From: Bacteroides fragilis
GTDB taxonomy: Bacteria > Bacteroidota > Bacteroidia > Bacteroidales > Bacteroidaceae
Direction of reading: 5' to 3'
NCBI RefSeq assembly: GCF_019583405.1
Contig: NZ_SZUU01000004.1
Location: 186,001 to 250,000 of the forward strand
Length of the DNA stretch: 64,000 bases
This document shows, piece after piece, positions 51,704 through 59,556 of the stretch (its first letter is position 1; each line of letters begins with the position of its first letter). The position numbers and the translations under genes are program-made. The notes beneath the pieces were generated by a model, which did no database searches, had not been told where the DNA came from, and saw nothing but the letters and a program-made list of their open reading frames with translations.

Positions 51704-54700
51704 ATGAAAAACCTTTTTATGCTAATATCAGTTTTGCCGATGAATGCTCATATTAGTAATGATGCCGATACTGCCGGTGATCGTACCGGGAGGATACCAG
51801 AAGAATATGCGTTTAAGAATAAAGTATTGAGATCGATCTGCTTTATTCTGTTTTTATTGTCTTTCGGGCTGAATTCAGTCTTCGCCCAGGTTCATAATAC
51901 CACCGGACTTGTGGTGGATGAGAACGGTCAGCCTTTGATCGGAGTACAAATTAAGCTGGAAGGAACCACTACAGGAGTTATTACTGACGTAGATGGCAAC
52001 TTCTCGATAAGTGCCAAGAAAGGAGATATACTTCTTTTCTCGTATGTGGGCTACGAGTCGCAACGGATCACCTACAAAGGTGAAAAAATTCTGGCCATAA
52101 AGATGCTTCCCAATACCGAATTGTTGGATGAAGTAGTGGTTATTGGTTACGGTAAACAGAAAAAAAACAGTGTTGTAAGTTCTATTAATGCCATCGGACC
52201 TAAGGAACTGGCAGTATCTTCCAATAGAAATCTGACTAATACTCTGGCCGGACAAGTGCCGGGTTTAATTGCCGTTCAGCGTTCGGGTGAACCGGGATAT
52301 GACAACTCTGAGTTCTGGATCAGAGGTGTAAGTTCCTTCAAAGGAGGTACGAATCCGCTGGTTTTGGTCGACGGCGTGCCCCGTAATATGCAGGATATAG
52401 AACCCGATGAGATCGAATCGTTTACTTTGCTGAAAGATGCCGCGGCAACTGCTGTGTATGGTGCCGAGGGTGCTAACGGAGTTATTCTGATCACATCTAA
52501 ACGTGGTAATTCGCAGAAGCCCAAAATATCCCTTCGTGCGGAATCTACCCTGCTTACTCCGACTCGTTTGCCTAAATTTATGAATTCGGTAGAGACGCTG
52601 GAACTGTATAATGAAGCTTTGAACAATGAAGGAACAGCCAGTATACGTACAGCGGAAGAAATTGCCAAATACGGTCCGGGAGCCGATCGTGATCTTTATC
52701 CCGACACCGACTGGTTGAAGGAGATGCTGAGAGAGCATACCTATAATATGCGTTATACACTCAATGTAAGAGGCGGGTCCGAACGTGCACGTTACTTTGT
52801 CTCCGGAGCGTTTTATCAGGAGAACGGTATTTTTAAAGAAGGCAAGAAAAACGAGTATGACAATAACATCGGGCTGAAACGTTATAATTTACGTAGCAAT
52901 ATTGATTTTGACGCGACGAAAACAACATTGGTGAAAGTAGATATTAGCGGACAATACCTGCAAACGAATTATCCGGGTACAGGCACAAATACAATTTTCA
53001 ATTCGATGTGTCGCACTCCCTCTTACCTGATGCCTGCTGAATACTCGGACGGAACGATTGCCGGACATCCGCGCCCTTCCGGTAACCGCGTCAATCCATA
53101 TAACTTATTAGTGAATTCCGGATATGCCAAAGAGTGGAGAACGTCTATCCAGTCGAAATTGGAAGTAAACCAGAAGTTGGATTTTATCACCAAGGGGCTG
53201 AATTGGAAAGGTCTGATCAGTTTTGACGCTGATATGAAATATACGGCAAAACGAACCAAGACACCTACTCAGTATCTGGCAACCGGACGTGATGAAAACG
53301 GGGCACTGCAATTTAAGAAAGTTGTGGAGGGTAGCGATGTGTTGACCGAGAAACTGGAAAACTCTTCGAATAAAAAAATCTATTTCGAAACGTCGTTTAA
53401 CTATAACCGGACTTTTGCGCAGAAGCATGATGTGACCGCTATGGTCCTTTATATGCAAAAAGAGACCCAATACCACGACAATGCTTTGCCTTACAGAAAG
53501 CAGGGCCTTGTGGGACGTGCCACTTACGGTTATGACGGACGTTATTTCGTAGAGGGTAATTTCGGTTATACAGGTTCTGAGACCTTTGCAAAAGGATTTC
53601 GCTTCGGATTTTTCCCGGCAATGGGATTGGCATGGTATGTCAGCAACGAACCTTATTATCCGGAGGCGTTGAAGAAGGTGGTTAATAAGTTGAAATTCAG
53701 GTTTTCTATCGGACGTACGGGAAATGATGACACCGGTGGTGACCGTTTCTTGTACCGTGGCACGATGAAACAGGATAATGGAGGGTATAATCTCGGCTTC
53801 AGCGATACGGGAGGCATGGGCGGTATTGGTAATGGAATTACCGAGGCCCGGTTTGAGGCTCCTTACCTTTCATGGGAAATTGAGGAAAAGAAGAATTACG
53901 GTATTGATCTCGGGTTATTCGACAACCGCATTGATTTGCAGGTAGACTATTTTAATAATAAACGTAAAAGCATTTTGTTGCAACGCAACACGGTGTCCAA
54001 CGTAACCGGTTTCCAGCAGATGCCTTGGCAGAACTTCGGTATTGTGAAGAATCATGGAGTAGATGCCAGCCTCACCCTTAATCAGAAAATAGGGCAAGTC
54101 AACCTGAGTGCACGCGGAAACTTCACGTTTGCCCGTAATGAAATTATCGAGTACGATCAGGTACCGCAGGTATATCCCTGGTTGGAAAAGAAGGGCACCC
54201 GTCTCAACTCGAACAAGCTCTATATCGCCGACGGTTTGTATACCTATGATGACTTTATCATCAACGGTGAAGGACTTAATCGCACCTATGAATTAAAACC
54301 TGGAGTCGTTTCCGGTCTTTCGAGCGGTGTTCGTCCGGGTGATATCAAATACAAGGACCTGAACGGTGACGGTAAGATTGACAGCAATGACCAAATGGAA
54401 GATGTAGGAAATCCCACTGTTCCCGAAATTGTCTATGGTTTCGGATTTAATGCCGAATGGAAAGGTTTTTATGCCGGTATCTTCTTTCAGGGGGCTGGCA
54501 ATACTTCAACTGTATTGGGAACCGGAGCCGATGCGACCTTCTTTCCTTTCCAGTGGGGAATTGAAGAATCTGCGGTGCGTTCGGTGGTAGCCGATCGCTG
54601 GACTGAACAGAATCCGAGTCAGAATGTGATGTTTCCCCGTATGCATAGTAATAATTTCCAAAACAATACGGCAGCCAGTACGTGGTGGCTGCGTGATGCC

Positions 54701-54919
54701 AGTTTCCTGAGACTGAAAAATATAGAATTCGGTTATAATGTTGATAAGAAGTTATTGAAAAAGTTAAATATAGAAGCATTGCGCTTTTATGTACAGGGAA
54801 ATAATTTGTACGTATGGGATCGTATTAAGATGTGGGATCCCGAGCAAGGAAACAACAATGGAGGTTTCCCTTATCCGCTGAACCGTACGTTTACTTTTGG
54901 TCTTGACTTTACATTCTAA
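51704..54919 (+). CDS. SusC4: SusC/RagA receptor without STN domain
   Basis: A 1071-residue TonB-dependent receptor. From the ATG at 51704 the hydrophobic signal core (SICFILFLLSFGLNSVFA) comes only at about residue 44, after a polar stretch; a TTG at 51827 would give a normal signal peptide. There is no STN domain: the carboxypeptidase-D-like domain follows directly (TTGLVVDENGQPLIGVQIKL), then the plug from DEVVVIGYGKQKKNS and the barrel ending FGLDFTF. It is a close paralog of SusC3, with shared stretches such as YGYDGRYFVEGNFGYTGSE. It has no sigma or FecR of its own, so induction probably depends on the neighbouring SusC3 system or another regulator. Confidence 0.93.
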   Translation: MKNLFMLISVLPMNAHISNDADTAGDRTGRIPEEYAFKNKVLRSICFILFLLSFGLNSVFAQVHNTTGLVVDENGQPLIGVQIKLEGTTTGVITDVDGNFSISAKKGDILLFSYVGYESQRITYKGEKILAIKMLPNTELLDEVVVIGYGKQKKNSVVSSINAIGPKELAVSSNRNLTNTLAGQVPGLIAVQRSGEPGYDNSEFWIRGVSSFKGGTNPLVLVDGVPRNMQDIEPDEIESFTLLKDAAATAVYGAEGANGVILITSKRGNSQKPKISLRAESTLLTPTRLPKFMNSVETLELYNEALNNEGTASIRTAEEIAKYGPGADRDLYPDTDWLKEMLREHTYNMRYTLNVRGGSERARYFVSGAFYQENGIFKEGKKNEYDNNIGLKRYNLRSNIDFDATKTTLVKVDISGQYLQTNYPGTGTNTIFNSMCRTPSYLMPAEYSDGTIAGHPRPSGNRVNPYNLLVNSGYAKEWRTSIQSKLEVNQKLDFITKGLNWKGLISFDADMKYTAKRTKTPTQYLATGRDENGALQFKKVVEGSDVLTEKLENSSNKKIYFETSFNYNRTFAQKHDVTAMVLYMQKETQYHDNALPYRKQGLVGRATYGYDGRYFVEGNFGYTGSETFAKGFRFGFFPAMGLAWYVSNEPYYPEALKKVVNKLKFRFSIGRTGNDDTGGDRFLYRGTMKQDNGGYNLGFSDTGGMGGIGNGITEARFEAPYLSWEIEEKKNYGIDLGLFDNRIDLQVDYFNNKRKSILLQRNTVSNVTGFQQMPWQNFGIVKNHGVDASLTLNQKIGQVNLSARGNFTFARNEIIEYDQVPQVYPWLEKKGTRLNSNKLYIADGLYTYDDFIINGEGLNRTYELKPGVVSGLSSGVRPGDIKYKDLNGDGKIDSNDQMEDVGNPTVPEIVYGFGFNAEWKGFYAGIFFQGAGNTSTVLGTGADATFFPFQWGIEESAVRSVVADRWTEQNPSQNVMFPRMHSNNFQNNTAASTWWLRDASFLRLKNIEFGYNVDKKLLKKLNIEALRFYVQGNNLYVWDRIKMWDPEQGNNNGGFPYPLNRTFTFGLDFTF

Positions 54920-54939
54920 CTAAATTAATAATAGTATAT

Positions 54940-56781
54940 ATGAAAGTATTTAAAAATTTACCGACCTTCATACTTGCACTTGGATTGAGTGCGACCCTTC
55001 TTTCCAGCTGTAAAGATTATTTAAATGTATCTGACGATCTGGCTGCCGAAATGACTATGGAAGAAGTATTTAATAACACAAGTTACACACGCCGGTTTCA
55101 TCGTTACATCTATACCGGTATCCCCGATATGTCGAATATCATCATAACGGATGCCTATGCCAGCCTGACCGGTTTGGATAATCCCTGGCCGGCTGTTTCA
55201 GACGAATTGAAGTCAGCACAAAACAATGTGAAAACGATTCCAACGATAGGCTATCATGCCGGATCGGCCGATTTGTCACGTTGGAGTCTCTACAAGCAGA
55301 TCCGGCAGGCAAACGAATTCATCGCATACGCCCATGTCATTCCGCAGAACGGAGATGTAGCCGACTTCATTGATGAAAAAGAACTGGCTCTTCTGAAGAA
55401 CGAAGCACGCTTCCTACGTGCTTATTATCATTATCTGTTGTTCGAGTTATATGGGCCCATTCCTATTATGACCGAAATAGCCGATCCTTCGGCCGCTGAC
55501 TTGGATTATTACAGAAATTCGGTAGATGAAGTAGTTGCCTTTATTGATAAAGAACTCAATGAATGCTACGACTTGCTACCGGAGAAAGAACTGAATCCGG
55601 ATGGTACTATTAACAATGAGCGTGCGGCGGCACCGACCAAGGGGGCAGCGTTAGCTATCTTGGCCAAATTGCATGTGTATGCGGCAAGTCCGTTGTTCAA
55701 TGGTGGTTATTCCGAGGCTGTTGCTTTGAAGGATAATCAGGGCAAACAACTCTTTCCGGCAAAGGATGACACGAAATGGAAAACCGCTTTGGATGCTCTA
55801 CAACGCTTTATTGATTATTCAAAGGGGCGCTACTCGTTATACCAAGTGATAAAGGATGATGAGATTGATCCGGCAGAATCGCTTTATCAGCTGTTTCAGG
55901 TAAGCGTTAACAATTCGGAGGCGGTTTGGCAAAGCAGTAAGAACTCCTGGGGAGGAGTAAATGGTGAAGGCCGTGAACGTAGATGTACTCCGCGTGCTAT
56001 TTTCAGTGGGTTCAGTTGCGTCGGAGTTCTTCAGGAAGCTATTGATGACTTCTTGATGAGTGATGGTAAAAGCATTGAAGAATCGGGTTTGTATAAAGAA
56101 GAGGGCATCGGTGAAGACGGTATACCCAATATGTATAAGAATCGTGAACCGCGTTTCTACCAGGACATTACTTATTCCGGCAAAATATGGCAAAAGACCG
56201 ATAAGAAGATTTATTTTTATAAAGGAATGCCGGATGACAACTCGAAGGCGGATATGAGTTATTCGGGATATTTACTTTATAAAGGTATGAACCGTGATTT
56301 GCTGAATCAGGGCAACAATCCGAAATCCAAATATCGTGCAAGTATGTTGTTCCGTCTGGCCGATTTTTATTTGTTGTATGCAGAGGCCCTGAATCATGTG
56401 AATCCGGGTGATGCGCGTATCATCCAGTATGTGGACAGCATTCGTTATAGAGCCGGTATTCCCTTACTGAAAGACATTAAACCGGAAATTATCGGTAACC
56501 GGGAGTTGCAGGAGAAAGCCATACGTCACGAGCGCCGCATTGAATTGTTTGCCGAAGGACAGCGTTATTTTGATGTACGTCGTTGGATGTGTGCCGAAGA
56601 AGAGGGATATAAACAAGGCGGCCCTGTTCATGGTATGGATATGAATGCCACCGATCTTGAGGGCTTTATGAAACGCACTGCTTTTGAGACCCGTATTTTT
56701 GAGAAGCGTATGTATTTGTACCCCATTCCGTTGGCAGAGATACAAAAGTCGAAGAAATTGGTACAAAACCCCGGCTGGTAA
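54940..56781 (+). CDS. SusD4: SusD/RagB lipoprotein
   Basis: A 613-residue lipoprotein (lipobox LSSC near residue 24), 20 bp after susC4. It has the family landmarks RFLRAYYHYLLFELYGPIPI, ADFYLLYAEALNHV and the ending LYPIPLAEIQKSKKLVQNPGW. It is related to SusD3 (DELxxxxNN-type N-terminal half, FAEGQRYFDVRRWM). A 12-bp terminator hairpin follows about 35 bp downstream. Confidence 0.93.
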   Translation: MKVFKNLPTFILALGLSATLLSSCKDYLNVSDDLAAEMTMEEVFNNTSYTRRFHRYIYTGIPDMSNIIITDAYASLTGLDNPWPAVSDELKSAQNNVKTIPTIGYHAGSADLSRWSLYKQIRQANEFIAYAHVIPQNGDVADFIDEKELALLKNEARFLRAYYHYLLFELYGPIPIMTEIADPSAADLDYYRNSVDEVVAFIDKELNECYDLLPEKELNPDGTINNERAAAPTKGAALAILAKLHVYAASPLFNGGYSEAVALKDNQGKQLFPAKDDTKWKTALDALQRFIDYSKGRYSLYQVIKDDEIDPAESLYQLFQVSVNNSEAVWQSSKNSWGGVNGEGRERRCTPRAIFSGFSCVGVLQEAIDDFLMSDGKSIEESGLYKEEGIGEDGIPNMYKNREPRFYQDITYSGKIWQKTDKKIYFYKGMPDDNSKADMSYSGYLLYKGMNRDLLNQGNNPKSKYRASMLFRLADFYLLYAEALNHVNPGDARIIQYVDSIRYRAGIPLLKDIKPEIIGNRELQEKAIRHERRIELFAEGQRYFDVRRWMCAEEEGYKQGGPVHGMDMNATDLEGFMKRTAFETRIFEKRMYLYPIPLAEIQKSKKLVQNPGW

Positions 56782-56817
56782 GGAAACGTACGTATAATAG
56801 GTATCCGATATAGATGA

Positions 56818-56864
56818 AACCGGGTTGTAGACAGATGGACTTTACATTTGTTTACAACCCGGTT
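56818..56864 (+). terminator. Intrinsic terminator after susD4
   Basis: AACCGGGTTGTA (56818-56829) pairs perfectly with TACAACCCGGTT (56853-56864), followed by TTTG after the arm's own T's. The 23-base loop is long, but the position is right for the end of the susC4-susD4 operon. Confidence 0.7.
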
Positions 56865-57270
56865 TTTGTGATCATGATTTCAGTTGGTATGCATTATATC
56901 GACTTGAAGAGGTGATATAACATGTTTTTATGATCACTTACAATCTGTCATTTTGTATTTTAAAAATGCGTAGAAATGCTTTTTATGGTTCGAAGGAAGA
57001 TGGGCTGAATAAAAACCCATGGATTTTGAGATAGCATAATTCATGCGTCTTGTGTTTGGACGATATGTTGATTGTAATAAAGGGCTGTTGGTGGATATTG
57101 TAATAAAATGAAAGTGAAAGTGTTGTAAATGTTTCAAAAGGCTATTTCTATGATGTCCGTTTGTGATTAGATTGTGGAAGAAAATGCTCTTTTTTGGGGG
57201 GCGATTTATTCTATTTTCTACGACGTGATCTTACTTTTTTTTCTGGAAGACAAACATCTTGTAAGCAAGA

Positions 57271-57353
57271 AGTTAACTTCCTGCTTTCACGATGTTAACT
57301 CTCTCTTGGCAAAAAGTTTGTTTTTTATCTTTACGATGTTAACTTCCTGTTTT
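57271..57353. repeat. Three GTTAAC-centred direct repeats
   Basis: AGTTAACTTCCTG (57271-57283), GATGTTAACTCTCT (57291-57304) and GATGTTAACTTCCTGTTTT (57335-57353). The second and third are each preceded by TTTCAC or TTTAC. They lie in a gap (56865-57662) with no supported gene; the 67-codon ORF over them (57174-57377) is probably chance. They could be regulator sites for the sigma gene downstream. Confidence 0.35.
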
Positions 57354-57662
57354 CTGTTTCCGGATTTTAGGGTATAAACAGACCAAATATTTGCATTTTG
57401 TTTGCCGATTCGCTCCTGTTTCACTGTTTTTGGTAAAATGAATAGTTAGCCTAAAATTATTTATTGTAATTTTTTAATACGGATTTTGGAATATTGCTTT
57501 CATAATGTCAATCGGTAAGTATGGGTGCGGGCAGTGCTTTCAATGGCTATGGTTATCTAAGACCCTGTTCAGATACCTGTTTTTATGGAGATGAGAAAAA
57601 CGGTTCGTTTGAAAACCGTCACAACTTATTCCTTACGATTACTAAAACAGTTTCTTAAAATT

Positions 57663-57692
57663 TTGAGATTATTATTATTATTTGTTACTTTG
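57663..57692 (+). promoter_or_regulatory. Promoter of the third ECF sigma gene
   Basis: TTG (57663-57665), 19 bases, TTACTTTG (57685-57692), one mismatch to TAnnTTTG, ending 30 bp before the ATG at 57723. Confidence 0.45.
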
Positions 57693-57722
57693 TCAATGTC
57701 TTTTTATTAACTAATGCTTTAA

Positions 57723-58295
57723 ATGAAGAAAAACGCAATGTATTCGAACCTTGAGTCGGTAGAGCAACTGTTTCGGCAATATTATAAAGTGTTGCGGGTG
57801 TATGCGTTTCGCTTTGTGAATGATTGGGATGTTGCAGAAGACATCGTTCAGGATGTTTTTGTTGCTTTATGGAATAAGCGTACAGATATTGAATTCGATG
57901 GAGCAGTAAAGGCCTATCTTTTTAAGGCCGTCTATAATAAATCTCTCAACTTTCTCACCAGTAAGAAATATACTGAAGAAGAGTCCATGGAATGTTTTTC
58001 AGATCAGATCGATGCGTTGCAGATTCAGGAAGATAATCAGGAGAACTCATTATTCATGAAGGAACTTCGGGGTGAAATCGAAGCTTTTGTCGAAACACTG
58101 CCTGTACAGGTAAAGAAGGTATTTATACTAAGCAGAAGCTACGGCCTGAAGGTAAAGGAGATTGCTGTTCAACTCGATCTGTCACCCAAGACTGTAGAAA
58201 AGTATTTGACCCGTGCTCTGTTGGAGTTGCGTACCCATCTTAAAAATAAAGGTTTAATGAGCCTTTTATTCCTACTCTATCTCTGCTCAAAATAA
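57723..58295 (+). CDS. ECF RNA polymerase sigma factor, sigma-70 family
   Basis: A 190-residue ECF sigma factor of the Bacteroides type. Region 2 includes AEDIVQDVFVALWNKR. Region 4 has LPVQVKKVFILSRSYGLKVK and the helix-turn-helix EIAVQLDLSPKTVEKYLTRA. A second in-frame ATG at 57738 is also possible. It heads a standard sigma-FecR-SusC(STN)-SusD order. The anti-sigma gene begins 74 bp after its stop. Confidence 0.94.
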   Translation: MKKNAMYSNLESVEQLFRQYYKVLRVYAFRFVNDWDVAEDIVQDVFVALWNKRTDIEFDGAVKAYLFKAVYNKSLNFLTSKKYTEEESMECFSDQIDALQIQEDNQENSLFMKELRGEIEAFVETLPVQVKKVFILSRSYGLKVKEIAVQLDLSPKTVEKYLTRALLELRTHLKNKGLMSLLFLLYLCSK

Positions 58296-58369
58296 TATTT
58301 TTAAAAAAAGTATGTTTTGGAGGAGGGTTTTTTAAATTTCACTTGTATTACTTAATAGAGGAGCTAAAA

Positions 58370-59395
58370 ATGAAGAATGAAATAGGAGACATAAACGAAG
58401 TGATTATACGTTTTCTGGATGGTACAGCTACCTGTGAAGAGAAAGTTTTTCTTTTGAACTGGCTGAAACAATCGGAAAAGAACCGGAACGAGTTTGCCGA
58501 AGTTCGTGATTTATGGCTTTTAGGCAATACGCTGGCTACTGATGATGTTGAAACGGAAGTAGCACTCGACCGGTTTAGGTCACGGATACAAATACCGGAA
58601 TCCGGTTCCCGTAAAAGCAGATTTGTTTTTCCGGAACATTTCAGTCTGTTCCTGCGGGTGGCAGCCGTCTTTCTGATACTGTTTGCTGTCGGTTCTGCTT
58701 CTTATTATTGGGGTAGCAGTTCGGTTCCGGGGCAGAAGGAAGTCATGAACCGTTTGCTGACTGCCAATGGAAGTAAAGGCCGTTTTGTATTACCGGATAG
58801 TACGGTTGTATGGCTCAATTCAAATAGTTTGTTGGAGTATCCGGAAACGTTCAGTGCATCAGTCCGTGAAGTCAGTTTGTCCGGTGAAGCCTATTTTGAA
58901 GTGCGGAGAAATGAGCAACTTCCATTCCGGGTGCAAGCCGGAGAAATGAAAGTGGAAGTGTTGGGTACACGCTTTATTGTCGACAATTATCAGCGGAAAT
59001 CCGGAGTCGAGGCAGTATTGGTAGAAGGTAGTGTGAAGATTGCCGGTTGCAAGATGAACCATTCGGTGGTACTGACTCCGGGGCAGTTGATAAATTATGA
59101 TAAGAAGAGTGAGCGGACCAAGGTACAGATGGTCAATACGGATGATTATATCAGTTGGATTCAGAATGAGCTGACTTTCGACAATGATAAATTGGCCGAT
59201 ATTATCATTAATTTGAATAAATGGTATGGGGTGGATATTGAATGTCCGTCAGACTTTGCTGAGAAAGTTTTTATGTCATTCTCTGTTCGAAGCGGGGAAG
59301 AGTTGGAAGAAATCCTGAAAGCGATGACTTTGGTCGCTCCTATAAAATATAATTGGGAAAATGGTGTTTTACACATTCTTCCCCGAAAGCGATAG
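58370..59395 (+). CDS. FecR-family anti-sigma factor
   Basis: A 341-residue anti-sigma factor. The ATG at 58370 follows GAGGAG and is preferred over the TTG at 58343. Cytoplasmic N-terminus, membrane segment LFLRVAAVFLILFAVGSASY at about 93-112, FecR domain with VLPDSTVVWLNSNSLLEYP and VLGTRFIVDNY, and a DUF4974 C-terminal domain. It should inhibit the upstream sigma factor and receive the signal from SusC5. Confidence 0.94.
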   Translation: MKNEIGDINEVIIRFLDGTATCEEKVFLLNWLKQSEKNRNEFAEVRDLWLLGNTLATDDVETEVALDRFRSRIQIPESGSRKSRFVFPEHFSLFLRVAAVFLILFAVGSASYYWGSSSVPGQKEVMNRLLTANGSKGRFVLPDSTVVWLNSNSLLEYPETFSASVREVSLSGEAYFEVRRNEQLPFRVQAGEMKVEVLGTRFIVDNYQRKSGVEAVLVEGSVKIAGCKMNHSVVLTPGQLINYDKKSERTKVQMVNTDDYISWIQNELTFDNDKLADIIINLNKWYGVDIECPSDFAEKVFMSFSVRSGEELEEILKAMTLVAPIKYNWENGVLHILPRKR

Positions 59396-59460
59396 AAAAC
59401 ACAAGTATTAACCTTAAAAATTGAATGAAAATATGTAGAAACACACAACCAGACAAAAAA

Positions 59461-59525
59461 ATAGGTAAATGTTGCAGCATTTACCTATCTCAGATTTCTT
59501 TTAATCACGTCTCTTGCAGGAGACG
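59461..59525 (+). promoter_or_regulatory. Two hairpins with the same hexaloop in the susC5 leader
   Basis: Hairpin A: ATAGGTAAATG (59461-59471) and CATTTACCTAT (59478-59488). Hairpin B: CGTCTC (59508-59513) and GAGACG (59520-59525). Both perfect stems carry a 6-base loop, TTGCAG in B and TTGCAG read across 59472-59477 in A. They lie 32 bp and more before the susC5 ATG and could be an RNA regulatory or processing element. Confidence 0.45.
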
Positions 59526-59556
59526 CAATTATTTACTTTAAATCTTTTACAAAGAT

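Noticed and set aside
57174..57377. A 67-codon plus-strand ORF before the third ECF sigma gene.
   Set aside because: Its sequence is largely made by the GTTAAC repeats (repeated LTSCF), and no start signal or family similarity is seen.
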